64,000 nt of DNA. Origin: Gerris lacustris (taxonomy: Eukaryota > Arthropoda > Insecta > Hemiptera > Gerridae). Below the pieces are notes generated by a model. The model did not search any database. It had not been told where the DNA came from and was given only the letters and a program-made list of their open reading frames with translations. Position numbers and translations under genes: made by a program. Positions 24,461 through 35,814 of the stretch are shown piece after piece; positions within the stretch are counted from its first letter, which is position 1; every line of letters begins with the position of its first letter. The DNA lies in assembly GCA_951217055.1 (NCBI GenBank), contig OX578286.1, forward strand, positions 8,100,033 to 8,164,032, in the 5' to 3' direction.

Positions 24461-24630
24461 AGCATGCAGAGTCGCCTGGTTTCCGAGTGGCAGCGTCTCT
24501 GAGTCGCCGGTACTGGAGTATCCCCGTCTGAGTAGCGCCACCTAATTACACATGCTGAGTCTCTTGATCGCCGAGTCTTCTAGCTTCGAGGATATTTGCG
24601 TATCCCCGTGTAAATAGGGTCGAAAGCGAG

Positions 24631-24689
24631 CTGTCTGCCCCGGTGCAAAAGATTGTCGCCGTCCAACAATCTTTTGCACCGGGAGACAG
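24631..24689. other. Strong 59-nt hairpin
   Basis: CTGTCT(G)CCCCGGTGCAAAAG followed by ATTGT pairs with its near-perfect complement after a CGCCGTCC loop. The stem is about 25 bp and GC-rich. It could be a MITE end pair or a small-RNA precursor; nothing shows expression. Confidence 0.6.
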
Positions 24690-24768
24690 CCTCCACAGAC
24701 AGTCTGCAGACTGTTTTGCCCCCAGTGTGCGCCTAGCCTAAGAGTATTTATTATACTTAAGTGTTTAA

Positions 24769-25222
24769 TCCTAGTTTACACGATCCAAGTATACTTGGTC
24801 CAAGTGACTTTGATCAAATCCACTTGGTCCAAGTGTTTGTGCAACTTTGAAGTAAGGTTTACACGAGCGAAGTATACATGCGGTCCAAGAAGTGGAACTT
24901 TGACTATAAAGTAGAGGTTAAGATAGATTGTGTGAAATGTTGTTCCCTCTAGAACTTTCCAGTTAAATTTCACTTATTAAGTTTTATAACAGTGGTGATG
25001 TATCACCTTCTAGTAAGCAAAACCCAGCACAACCTCACATCTGTCATTTTTTGTCAGGTGGGCGTCATTTTTGTTTTTATGAAAGTCTACTTTGATGGAG
25101 CCCATCTAATTCGACTTGGATGACCAAGTTGGCTTGGTACAATGTTTACACGATCCAACTAGCGTCAAAGTAAAGTCAAAACTGACTTGGTTCAAGTATA
25201 CTTGGATCGTGTAAACCAGGCT
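24769..25222. mobile_element. Fold-back MITE with GTTTACACGATCCAAG termini
   Basis: The termini TCCTAGTTTACACGATCC and GGATCGTGTAAACCAGG are inverted, and the CAAGTATACTTGG palindrome occurs at both ends. The interior has further CCAAGT/ACTTGG repeats in both orientations and no ORF. The flanks include TTA on both sides, but the exact duplication is unclear. Confidence 0.65.
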
Positions 25223-25883
25223 TTATTACGTCAACTAATTATAATTTAGTAAGTACAAGTAAAATACAAATAACTATACCATCAAAATTATTTGCTTTAT
25301 AAAGAAACATAACTTTTAACTCAATCTTGAAATATAAGCTTGCAGTGCAAGTATGTACAGGGAGTGGGCGTACAATTAATGGTTTATTTTACATTTCACT
25401 ACTACATTAATTGTATCAGAGTGTGTACATTCGCAATAATACCAACGTATAATTTTACATTCCTGTTTGACAATGAGAATTATTGTTAACATTAACAATT
25501 CATTGTAAAAGTTTTAATGCTTTCTAATACGCAAGTTTTCAGAGGAAACTGATATCTGGTGCTATCTTGCGGTAAATTACCTTAACTAACTTTGTGAATC
25601 CTTTTAAAAGCTCTTCCGAGTCAGATAATAAATATCAGGTAACATAAACCAACTGTTAGACTAAAACGCAAATATATTATTTATCCTAGCATTGTCTAAT
25701 TTAATTTTGATTTGTATTTCTATTATTTTGTTTAATGAAAACAAAAACTTCAATCCAAATTTATCCAAACATTGGTTAGACATCCCTTAATAAAAGTTAT
25801 TGTTATGAGTAGACGAAATGGCTTATTTAATGAAGGAATGGATGTTATATAAAAAATATGCATTGATCATTCAAGTTATATAC
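25223..25883. other. AT-rich, nothing recognised
   Basis: No structure or coding signal is supported. Confidence 0.3.
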
Positions 25884-26228
25884 AAAGTTTCCATGAGTTT
25901 TCAAAACCATTTTGAAAAATGTTTGGTTTCAAACCGAAAGTGTTTCCATGAGGAGTTCCCAAAACAGTTTTATCAACCATTTTGAAAAATATAAACTCCC
26001 AGACTAGGTTTAGTCAGGTTATCATATCTCTGCTCATCAAACCTACTGCACATGTCTCAATTCTGTTTTTTATTCAATACCCGTCTCCATGCTATTCTTT
26101 TCAAAACAGTTTCAATAAAACACCAAAATTTAGCTATTGTGACATTGATCTCAATTTTTTTTTAAATTACCGTTTCCATGGTGTTTCGAATACTAAAACA
26201 GTTTTGAAAACCCATGGAAACGTAGTAA
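25884..26228. repeat. Fold-back repeat family D, copy 2
   Basis: It shares GTTTGGTTTCAAACC, GGTTATCATATCTCTGCTC and CATGTCTCAATTCTG blocks with 9862-10440. Copy 2 keeps a shorter left arm. Confidence 0.65.
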
Positions 26229-26914
26229 TCATTTGAAGCTTAATCAACAAATTAATTTTCTTTCACTTTATTTTTATAACAATTAATAAACCATATGAAC
26301 AAATGCAGTTAGGGAAGAGCAGGGGAGCGGGGTGTCTCAGATAGTGGAGTGGGGGGCTTTTTGAGGTTACCATCCTCGGTTCAAAGCATTTCAGTTTTCT
26401 CCCTCAGGCTCCTTCATTCCTCCCTCAACTCCTTCATTCGTTCAAGGTGACGGTTTTTTCTAATGTCTTCATCAGGAATCATCGTTCATTTTCTCGAATC
26501 ATCGGCTTTTTTTATAATGAACAGGAAGAAGCAATTGCAATAAGAGTGAATGCTAAGCGGTATTTAGCTTGCTTAATTAGAAGTAACCGATGGAATCTTA
26601 AGATAGGACATGGACTTGGATAGGTGGACGGGGCACAGATAGAGTGATTATGTGCCTTATCAAAAACGTGGTTCCTAATTATGCGATCTCTCGCAATGGA
26701 CCGATTTCATCCTTCACCTTTTAATCCTGGAATGCTAATGGTAGTCGAATCGACGGGCACAGTTTGAACCTTAACCTTTTACGCTCGTATGAGATGGTGA
26801 TGGGTAACCCATCCTTCTGCAGTGCTTGTACTGGTTAGTAACACACCTGCTAGTGTAGCGGTAGTAGTTCTTTTGAGCATACACTCGTTTTCTGGCAAAT
26901 TCCCGTCAAAGCTA
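26229..26914. other. Unrecognised stretch
   Basis: Only one GTCGAATCGAC near-palindrome (26746-26756), also seen in the flanking element, stands out. Confidence 0.3.
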
Positions 26915-27301
26915 CTTCGTCGATTCGACTAACGTTTAGTAATAAACGTAGGGAATTAATTGGTCGTCGAATGAGCCTATAGCCTGGGAAAATGGGCCTG
27001 GGGTAAGGGGCAATAGGCCTAGGGGTAAGTGGCAATGGACCTAGGGTAATTGGCCTTGGGCCAGAGACCAGTGGCCGATAATCTGGGACCTGGAGCTTTT
27101 GGCCTGGGGCATGGGACCTGGTGCATTAATGTTCACTCAATTTCAGATTCTTCTGATGTTCCTACTAAGTTATTTGTCATCAAATGTTTGTATATCTCAC
27201 TAAAAAAATTAATGATGAGTTCTTAATAGTTTTCTCTTTGTAAAAGTGTAGTTTCAACCCAAAAAATGTATTTTCTGCACATGTTAGTCGAATCGACGAA
27301 G
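26915..27301. repeat. 19-bp inverted repeat enclosing a G-rich degenerate minisatellite
   Basis: CTTCGTCGATTCGACTAAC (26915-26933) is exactly complementary to GTTAGTCGAATCGACGAAG (27283-27301). Between them, 26975-27125 is a degenerate GGCCT(A/G)GGG(GTAA)-type tandem sequence that is strikingly G-rich on the plus strand. Confidence 0.6.
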
Positions 27302-28036
27302 GTTTAGTAATACCAGCCATCCAATTACATTAGCATTTAAGGGTTAACGGCATGCGATTTAATAGGGGTACCTCAAAAGCAATGTCTGCGAGCAACGACC
27401 GGCAACTCAAGGAAAGCAGTCGACAAGAGATACCTCATCAAATGATACGCAACATCATGGTGAATTTACAGAAGAGCCTAAACGAACGAGTTCTCAGAGA
27501 TGGACGTCACTTTGCCAACATTATTTCATAAGAAATGAATAAGCTTTTCTAATTGCTTTATAATGTAAATAATGATGGTATCAATATTTTTTTGCACTAT
27601 CATTCGTTAATGCATAAAAGTCACTTCAAAATTGCCTGATTCACTGTCCTCTCCTGTTTAAAAAATTAAATGTTAAGGATAAAGGTAAGACCTATTACTG
27701 CATCTGACATTTTTCAAAAAAAAAAAAAAAAAAAAAAAAACATGCTAAATTAACTCTTAATATTTACTAAGAATAAAAATAAATGTCAATAAATTTATTA
27801 AATTTACATAACAACATGTATAAAATTATGATAAAGCATAAAATGTATTTTAAACTTTATAATTATTGATAAAACATTAATATAATAATTTTAGAACTAA
27901 ACGTAAGCAAACTATTACAATAAAAACAAATCAATAAAACATTTCTCCCGCAATTAATTAGTTCGCTACATAGCTTCCTCTCATCCTAGATCGAATCACA
28001 CGAGTACACAAGTATAAAATAACGTGAACTCACTAG
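27302..28036. other. AT-rich spacer with poly(A) run
   Basis: An A-run of about 23 lies at 27718-27740. Nothing else is recognised. Confidence 0.3.
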
Positions 28037-28682
28037 GCCTTTCAATTCCTTTTAATTTGCCTTTCAATTCCTGTTAATTAGCCTTTCAATTCTTGTTAAT
28101 TAACCTTTCAATTCCTGTTAATTAGCCTTTCCAATTCTGTTAATTAACCTTTCAATTCCAGTATTAATTAGCCTTTGAATTTCTGTTAATTAGTCTTTCA
28201 ATTCCTGTTAATTAGCCTTTCAATTCCTGTTAATTAGCCTTTCAATTCCTGGTAATTAGCCTTTCAATTCCTGTTAATTAGCCTTTCAATTCCTGTTAAT
28301 TAGCCTTTCAATTCCTGTTAATTAGCCTTTCAATTCCTGTTAATTAGCCTTTCAATTCCTGGTAATTAGCCTTTCAATTCCTGTTAATTAGCCTTTCAAT
28401 TCCTGTTAATTAGCCTTTCAATTCCTGGTAATTAGCCTTTCAATTCCTGTTAATTAGCCTTTCAATTCCTGTTAATTAGCCTTTCAATTCCTGGTAATTA
28501 GCCTTTCAATTCCTGTTAATTAGCCTTTCAATTCCTGTTAATTAGCCTTTCAATTCCTGGTAATTAGCCTTTCAATTCCTGTTAATTAGCCTTTCAATTC
28601 CTGGTAATTAGCCTTTCAATTCCTGTTAATTAGCCTTTCAATTCCTGGTAATTAGTCTTTCAATTCCTAATAAATTGCCTTT
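28037..28682. repeat. 22-bp satellite, about 29 units, with 66-bp higher-order pattern
   Basis: The unit GCCTTTCAATTCCTGTTAAT (plus TA) repeats head to tail. In the second half a T-to-G variant (CCTGGT instead of CCTGTT) appears mostly every third unit, giving a 66-bp higher-order period. The edge units are more diverged. Confidence 0.95.
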
Positions 28683-28773
28683 TAAATGTAAAATCTATAA
28701 AATATTATTTTTACAAAACATGTAGGTGTCCCTAAAAGAAATGTTGCAATATATTATGCTTTATTTTTTTTTT

Positions 28774-29240
28774 ACTTTCTCTTGTAAAGAGAAAGTTTTG
28801 TGATGGCGTAAAACTTCGATTTCGAGAATTTGATGGAATTACATGTTTTGAGGTCCCCTGAGTCCAAAAAAGTGTATTTTAAAATATTTATGTCTGTCCT
28901 CCGTCGTCTGTGCGAGTAGTCTAAACTATTGGGCCGAATTTGATGAAATTTGGCATACATGTTCAGAAAACTCATACCCCGAGGCAAAATCGAGAAATGA
29001 ATTTTAGCCCCAAATATAGGGGTGATACCCCCAAAAGCACTGAAATAATATTTAAAAAATTATATACTGGAAACGGTTCCGACGATTTTGATTAAAAATT
29101 CAAAAATTTAGACCTCTTAAACACTTATCAAACGATATACGCCGTTTCCTTGGACAGAAAGAGGTCGGGTTTGATTCCCCACCGAGGAGAAGTTATTTTT
29201 ATGATAAAAATGTTCATTAATAATTAAATGTACCCAGTGC
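28774..29240 (+). repeat. Dispersed repeat family H, copy 2 (uninterrupted)
   Basis: The head hairpin is ACTTTCTC...GAGAAAGT (28774-28796). The tract TGTCTGTCCTCCGTCGTCTG is followed by the module GATGAAATTTGGCATACATG, CCCCGAGGCAAAATCG, and a B-box-like GGTCGGGTTTGATTCCCC (about 29156). It lacks the 497-bp insert of copy 1. Confidence 0.7.
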
Positions 29241-30010
29241 TCGATTTCTAAATTGAGGTGCCGGAACTACCCTCTCTCTACCATCCCCCCCCCCATTAGA
29301 AGGGGGGTCCTCCCCCGGGAATAAATTTTGAATAATAAACGTTCTAAAACAGCATTTTAAGCAGTATTAGACATAAACCCACACTGCAATCAGGTGTGTT
29401 TCGTGTGGAAACTTATTATATTTTTTTATAAAATTATGTTTATGTTTATTAGTATTTTTTTATAAACAATTTCTTGATTAGCATGCCATGTTGTTATAAT
29501 ACTCTAATAAATAAATAGGTACTTAGGATTTAGGATTATAAGAATAATTGAATCAACAAAACATTCCCTATCTCACTCGCCCCGGGCGAGTTTCGGCACA
29601 GCGTCTCTGCACAGAACTTATTTAATACGATCCCTGCCATTAAATAAAACCTTTGTTGTTTCAGGTTATCATAATTTAGTAGTATAATCTCAACAAAAGA
29701 GATATTTTTGTATTTGGAAAAAAAAAAAAAAAAATTGCCAGTTTAATACATGATGTCCTTAATCAAATTTGTAGTCACTCACTGACAAACAAAATTTTAA
29801 CTAAGGATCTAAAAAAAATCTTAGTGCCGATAATGTTATTTTTTATATATCAGAGAGAGAGTCCCGGAACGCCGTTCCGCCTCAAATCGAGCCCTCGAAA
29901 ACAAAAACACCACTAATTGTAAGATTCTATAATTTTTTTTTTTTTTTGCATTAAATAATTTTGAGAATATATATCGATAATTTAAATAATAAAATTCTCA
30001 TATCCTTTTT
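29241..30010. other. AT-rich spacer
   Basis: A C-run at about 29286 and an A-run near 29718 are present. No feature is supported. Confidence 0.3.
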
Positions 30011-30759
30011 ACTTTTTCTCACTTATGGTAGGAAAAGTTGTGTCTCCACCCAAAATTGTTTTTTTTTTTTTTTTTCAAGATTTTAACTGAATTATCCGTT
30101 TTGGGTGTTTTAAGACCTCCTGAGTGGTCTTCAGCATGACGTCTGTATGTGTGAATGTGTGTTATCATCGTTGCGCCCAGAGTATTTAACCTAGAGAGTT
30201 GAAACTTATCAGAAAAATCAGTCCTCATTATTAGTTGTGCCGCCCGGAAAATCAACATTTTCCGCCATCTTGAAAAAAATTACAAAAAATCGCAAGAAAT
30301 CGAAAAGTGGCCCGACAGAGTTGAAATTTGGCACGAATGTACCTTTCTGTATGACAAAACAAACCCATCAAATTTAATTTTGATATTGGCCGCCATTTTG
30401 AAGTTATCAACCGAAAGTATAAATAGGTATACGTTTTTGACATATGGCATATCGTTGGAACCGGTAAAAAAAAATAAGGAACAAATATAAAAAACACGAC
30501 GAAATTCCATCAATTATTTTAAAAGTTATAAGCGAACATAATTATTAATTAGCGCGATACTTTTGTTGAACGTTAAAGATTGTTTACATGTGTCAAAATA
30601 CCGCCAAAACTCAAAATTAAATAATTGAAATAAAATAAAAATAATGTATAAAAATGATAATAAACAAAATAAGTTAGTTCAAAACGGTCACCCATCCAAG
30701 AACTGACTACGCCCAATGATGCTTCCTCCTGCAGCAAGAGAGGCCAAGTGAGGAAAAGT
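30011..30759 (+). repeat. Dispersed repeat family A, copy 2
   Basis: The copy aligns with 179-1002 over its whole length, with the same inverted ends (one mismatch on the left), TG tract, TTGAAATTTGGCACGAATG module and GCTTCCTCCTGC block before the right end. Confidence 0.7.
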
Positions 30760-30841
30760 ACGCCATACCTATTCTTTATATTGACCACGTGGCTAAAAAA
30801 TTATTTTTCTCAAGGTAATATTTAAACTTATTCTATTTTAT

Positions 30842-30995
<154 letters not shown>

Positions 30996-31542
30996 ATGTA
31001 TACAGAAAGAGAGAAGAACCCCTTATTTCTCTCATTTTCCCCCACGTCATTGAGAAAAAAAGAAAATAAATGCCTGTTTTTGAAAAACAAAAACAAAAAG
31101 CAACTCTAGTTTTCAAAGAAACCCACGCGATGAAAAACCCTAGGTCCCTTTTCAACCACTGGCTTTACTTCTTGTTAGCTAATCCCTTTTCCACATGAAA
31201 AGGGCTAAATTGGTAGAAAAGCACACATAACATGAATCAAACTCTATATGGCTATTTAAGGATATAAAACCCTTTTAACAAATATCCCGTATTATATTTA
31301 ATATAATTTATTGAAATTAATGGATATTCATGGAATGGAAATTCAAATAATTAGTATTTATTACACTAAAGAGGAAGAAAGTAAAGATCGCACAAATAGC
31401 ACTGGATAAATTATTTATGTTTATTTTTTATGTTAGCTTAACTGTGGTGAAAATGAGTGAGTTTGGTTGAAGGCAACAAATAAGTGTGAACGCATGTGCG
31501 AACTGCATTGTTTACATTAAAAAAAAACCTAACTTTTAAGCT
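30996..31542. other. Unrecognised stretch
   Basis: No coding or repeat feature is supported. Confidence 0.3.
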
Positions 31543-31750
31543 CGTCCAGACGGCCGAACCGAACAGAGGAAACGAGCCGTGCATTGGTGTCTGCGCATGC
31601 CCAGTCTAAAGTGCGCCTGCGCATGCCCAGTCTAAAGTGCGCCTACGCATGCCCAGTCTAAAGTGCGCCTGCGCATCTTAGTCTGGACATGCGCAGAGAG
31701 CAATGGTCGGCTAGTTTCCTCTGTTTGGTTCGGCAGTCTGGACGACGCTT
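31543..31750. mobile_element. Small fold-back MITE with three 26-bp internal repeats
   Basis: CGTCCAGACGGCCGAACCGA at the left pairs with TCGGTTCGGCAGTCTGGACG-like sequence at the right (imperfect). TTA lies on both flanks, compatible with a PIF/Harbinger-type target. The core has TGCGC(C)TGCGCATGCCCAGTC units repeated about three times. The GCGCATGCGC-like core resembles an NRF-1/Ewg binding site. Confidence 0.6.
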
Positions 31751-32164
31751 TACATTCTTCGGTCGGACCCTCTCTGTGCTATAATGCCACTTCATTGTGA
31801 AACCGCTAAGTTTTCACCGCAGCTGCAACCAAATTTAACCACCACATCAGAATAGAGCAGGAGATACTGATAAACGCAGAGAACCACGAGAAAATAGAAA
31901 ACTTGATTCCTCCGCTGTATTTACACCATCTCATGCCACTACCCGCAATACTAAATAACCCGCAATAGTAGACTTCTGACCAGCAGTAGTAGTAGTGTCC
32001 TAGTACTAGTACTAGACGCGTAGGACGAACCACTTGCTTGAACCTTGCAATTAGGCCATCACTTAGGCCCTTTTTACTATCCGCCTGGTGTAGAGTTGCA
32101 GCCACTTCACACATGATACCTCTGTACATTGTACCGCCGAAGCGAGTATGATGCGATCAATAGT
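31751..32164. other. Unrecognised stretch with a minus-strand open frame
   Basis: The minus-strand frame 31806-32129 (107 codons) has no recognised domain, no repeat and no splice sites that tie it to the LDLa gene. I do not call it a gene. Confidence 0.3.
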
Positions 32165-32285
32165 GAGCCATGTAAATCAGAGCGTCACGGCGAGGAATCG
32201 AACCCCATCTCGTAACGCTTCATGATTCAGTGCTGGCCGAGCAGACGTGGTAATAAATTTAACCCACACGGCCACGCTAGCTCTC
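32165..32285 (-). repeat. tRNA-derived SINE head with A and B boxes
   Basis: On the minus strand, TAGCGTGGCCGTGTGGGTTA (A-box-like, ending near 32260) and GGTTCGATTCC (B box, 32194-32204) are spaced about 55 nt apart, as in a pol III tRNA-type promoter. It is followed by non-tRNA sequence, so it is a SINE or tRNA pseudogene rather than a tRNA. Confidence 0.5.
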
Positions 32286-32648
32286 CCGACCAAGTAAGAA
32301 CTAACTCACCTAATTTATTATAAATTTCACAACTTTTTTCTCTTGTGTTTTATGTTTATTGTAACTTTAAAATATACAGTTCTTTTATTTTGTACAAACC
32401 GCTTTGGTTGAAGTTCCCAGGCTTTAATACTGAGGCAGTTCCTTTCTAATAATGTGTTCCCACTTGGAAAATGAGGGAGGTTGTTTCGACTTCCAAAATA
32501 GTCGCATTTATATTCAATATTAAACGAGTGCTGACGGTTAAAATTAATTAACAGTTAAGTGATTATGTGTGGGCTACTTTTGACAAACCATCCATAATTC
32601 CATCAAAATCGAATAAGTACTTTTAAAGATATGACTGGTAATAAAAAT

Positions 32649-33297
32649 GTCTGCCAATTAGTGTGGCACATAGCTTCCTCGCGTCCTATTTAGTAAACTT
32701 GATTTTACGAATGCTTTTACAACTACTACTATTGTCAAATTTATAAAATTTCCACCCGTTTTTTAAATCTGTCAAAATACTATTGATTTTTTACACGAAT
32801 TAAAGTACCAAATTATCGCGGTTGAAATTAATCTTCAGCTCTCTGCGGGCTACTGTGGTAAATAAATAAATACCTCTGCTGGATATAGTGGTAAATAAAA
32901 GCACGTTTGTCGCATGTGAAAGAGAAATAAATGTGCAAACTGATGAAACTTATAAGGGACCAACCATGGGCTAATTGTGATCCAAATTTTAATAAAATCG
33001 GATGTGTAGTTTTTAAGATATGTTGGTTTGCAAAAATTGAGCGACGGGCAGACACGGAACCAAAAATGTTCCCTGATGTCTGAAACGGATTTGTGTCTTG
33101 GAATTTTTGAAATTCTATCCTAAATAATTATCGCTGTTTGGAACGATCATATATCTTCCGTTACCTTCGGTATGCTCGGGAGCAATAACGGGGGGAATAA
33201 TAAAATAAATTAGACAATAATGGCTTGAAAAAAGCATAAAATCAATTAAGTACGTGTTAGGATGCGAGGAAGCTATGTGCCACACTAATTGGCAGTC
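32649..33297. mobile_element. Complete family E element with 40-bp terminal inverted repeats
   Basis: The termini (32649-32688 and 33258-33297) are 40-bp inverted repeats with about two mismatches, centred on CCAATTAGTGTGGCACATAG and its complement. Inside is the family E body, read on the minus strand from a CTTCCG...GGTA head (33150-33183) with an ACGGGCAGACACGG tract. Solo or partial copies of the same terminus occur at 10476-10500, 12287, 46311-46350 and 62768-62810. Non-autonomous; superfamily not assigned. Confidence 0.75.
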
Positions 33298-33384
33298 TAT
33301 TTTTTAAAATTTAATTTAATAGGTTGTAACATTCCCATTTCGGGAAACAAGGGGCTACCCTAGCCGGATTGATAATAGCCCCCC

Positions 33385-33440
33385 GTTCTAGCTCAGTGGA
33401 GACGGGCGTGGGCCAAAATTATAAAAAAAAATAAAAAAAG
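33385..33440 (+). repeat. tRNA D-arm-like segment
   Basis: TAGCTCAGTGGAGACGGGCG is close to an A box. It is followed by A-rich sequence and no B box, so it is perhaps a truncated SINE. Confidence 0.3.
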
Positions 33441-33845
33441 GGTCTGCTCAAAAAAAAGATTGCATAGAGGGCGCCACGTTATTTATCTAAAATTAAAAAA
33501 AAATGATAATAAAAGGATTGGGTGAATCCAAGGGATCTGAGAGAACTTTTACTAGAAGGAAATTACTTGAATCAAGAAAAATAACGAAAAAAATGATATT
33601 CAAGCAAAAGTTCTCTTAGATCTCTTATTATAAGAATGATACATAAACAAATTAAAATCAAAGTTACACAAAAAACTTTATTCCCCGTAAAAACGAAAGT
33701 AAAAGAAAACGATATGAGTACAACTTATATAAAAAAAATCAAAAAGGTACCTTAGCTAAGGAATATTCCATTATAAAAAAAAATAAAACTAATAGTCCAC
33801 AGGCCACCATAAGAAGTGAGTCGCTGATTGATAAAGTTTTCTTAC

Positions 33846-33947
33846 CTTATGGAATCGCTTATTTACGCCTTGTCCACCGATGAATTGGGTATATGGCAAC
33901 TGGGCGCTGGGCCATTTATTTTTTGTTGGCATGCCAAACTTGCCCTT
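33846..33947 (-). pseudogene. Exon-like segment, left arm (acceptor lost)
   Basis: This is the mirror copy of 34219-34320. The donor GTAAG is kept, but the acceptor CAG reads CGG here, so it could not be spliced normally. A few codon differences from the right arm are visible. Confidence 0.4.
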
Positions 33948-34218
33948 CCGCGGGAACATTGAAAAGAGATAGATAAAGTTTTGATTTTTACAGGATCGTT
34001 TAATTAAATTATTTAAAAAACAGTGGTAAAGGTGGCCACCGATATGAGTGGGCCGTTTTCTATTTAACGTCCCCGCAAAGCGATATGTTTGGGGCGGTGG
34101 ACACCCCAAACGGCCCACTCTTATCGGTGGCCACCTTTACCACTGTTTTTTAAATAATTTAATTAAACGATCCTGTGAAAATCAAAACTTTATCTATCTC
34201 TTTTCAATGTTTCCGCAG

Positions 34219-34320
34219 AAGGGCAAGTTTGGCATGTCAACAAAAAAGAAATGGCCCAGCGCCCAGTTGCCATATACCCAATTCATCGGTGGACAAGGCG
34301 TAAATAAGCGATTCCATAAG
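34219..34320 (+). pseudogene. Exon-like segment, right arm (intact splice sites)
   Basis: A 34-codon phase-0 segment lies between TTTCCGCAG and GTAAGAAAAC. It encodes K-G-K-F-G-M...K-K-W-P-S-A-Q-L-P-Y-T-Q-F and ends K-R-F-H-K. The W-P-x-x-x-x-P-Y spacing is loosely like the start of an astacin metalloprotease domain, but this is weak. It looks like an exon with intron flanks copied into a fold-back, not a spliced retrocopy. The parent gene is unknown. Confidence 0.4.
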
Positions 34321-34372
34321 GTAAGAAAACTTTATTAATCAGCGACTCACTTCTTATGGTGGCCTGTGGACT

Positions 34373-35180
34373 ATAAATTCTGTTGATCGTCAGGAGAGTT
34401 TTCCGTCGATCGTCAGGAGTCAACTCTGGATGAGCCGTGGAAAATTCAGATGTTGACGACAAGTAGAATCATCAGTCAGGATATCAGTCGTTATAGATCT
34501 GAGCACTAGAGATGCTCACCAAACGATGAAATCGGTGAAGTCAGTGACAATTCGTCGTGGACGCCTCAAATCATCAATGTGCTGCACATTAAAACATGTC
34601 CGATGAGACAGGTCACAAGCCACAAGGCAGCGGCTACCGGACCCTCACTCACACTCGGCTCGTTACTCACACACGACTCCCGTCCTCTCCCGTTGCGCGC
34701 TTGCCCTACCCCTCTTCCCCTACAGATAAGGCACAATATGCCTTAGGAAACTAGGTTTTGTACTTTGCCCGGATTAAAAGCAAAACAGATATAGAATAAA
34801 ACTGCGAAATAATAGTGCTAAACAAAATAAAATCTTAAGATAAACACTCTTAGACTGACGTCTCGGTCTAAGAGAAAAACAAGATAGGTGTTTTTATAGA
34901 ATGCGTCCACTCTATAAAAACAGGTAAATATTAGATAGATATAATAGGTATAGATAGATAAAAATAGAGTGAGATAGGGGAAAGAGATAGACAGAGAGGA
35001 AACGAGAAAGAGAGAGCGAGAGAGATACAAAAATTAAAACAAAACAATGTAGACGTATTTCGCATAGAAATTACGGCTACAAGGTGTTGATAGTAATGCA
35101 CCATACTTGCAATATACTTTCTTAGGCTCTTGAAATCAGTCAATCCGTAATCAAAATTATAAGCCAAAAACAGACAGACA

Positions 35181-35183
<3 letters not shown>
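34373..35183. other. Unrecognised stretch with GA-rich patch
   Basis: GATCGTCAGGAG occurs twice at 34386-34422. A GAGAGA-rich patch lies at 34975-35030. Nothing else is recognised. Confidence 0.3.

Positions 35184-35232
<49 letters not shown>
35184..35232. repeat. (TA)n microsatellite
   Basis: Pure TA dinucleotides. Confidence 0.95.
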
Positions 35233-35236
<4 letters not shown>

Positions 35237-35814
35237 AGTTGTCTTAATATGACTTAGAACGGGCAAATGAAAAATATTAAGCAAACCTCAGATATGTACA
35301 CTCAAAACTACAGGTATACTCATATATTCATAGTATGAAAAATTGGAGGATAAAAAAGTAAATAAATAAAAATAATAAATAAAAAAACCAAGATAGTTAA
35401 GATGAATCCCTTTCTAGGGATAACTGTTATCCTGGGAATAAAATACTCGGATACATCTGGGGGGGATTTTATTTTTGTTCCGGGATAAATTCGGGTAAAA
35501 AAAACTCCTGAAACCTGAATAAGATGTTAAAATGGGGCAAGGATATGAAGAAAAGGGTATTCAAATAGGGAATAGGGTGAATAAATTCTTGAGATGGTAC
35601 TCTCAGGAGAAATAAACTATAGTGCAAGGACTTAGCACTTATATCTAACTTCATATACAAAGTCAAGACTTAAAAAAAGCAGAAGTTTACAAATAGAATT
35701 CTAGACAAAATAAAACCTCCTATATTACACAATATTATAGTGTAAAAAATAAATAAATAAAATCAATCATAAATTTGCTGCTTAAAAATTATATGTATAT
35801 ATTCTTGCATTCAA
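35233..35814. other. AT-rich spacer
   Basis: No feature is supported. Confidence 0.3.

Larger units (their letters stand above)
33795..34372. repeat. 578-bp inverted duplication carrying an exon-like segment in each arm
   Basis: The arms start TAGTCCACAGGCCACCATAA and end with its complement. They run about 270 bp each around a centre near 34085 with GGGGCGGTGGACACCCC. Each arm holds a 102-bp open segment flanked by splice-like sequence. The arms differ by scattered substitutions, so the duplication is not brand new. Confidence 0.75.

Noticed and set aside
28037..28682. Second CRISPR-like regular array
   Set aside because: A 22-bp head-to-tail satellite without spacers.
31806..32129. 107-codon minus-strand frame as a host exon or gene
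   Set aside because: No domain, no supportive splice sites in phase with the LDLa exons, and atypical composition for a conserved protein.
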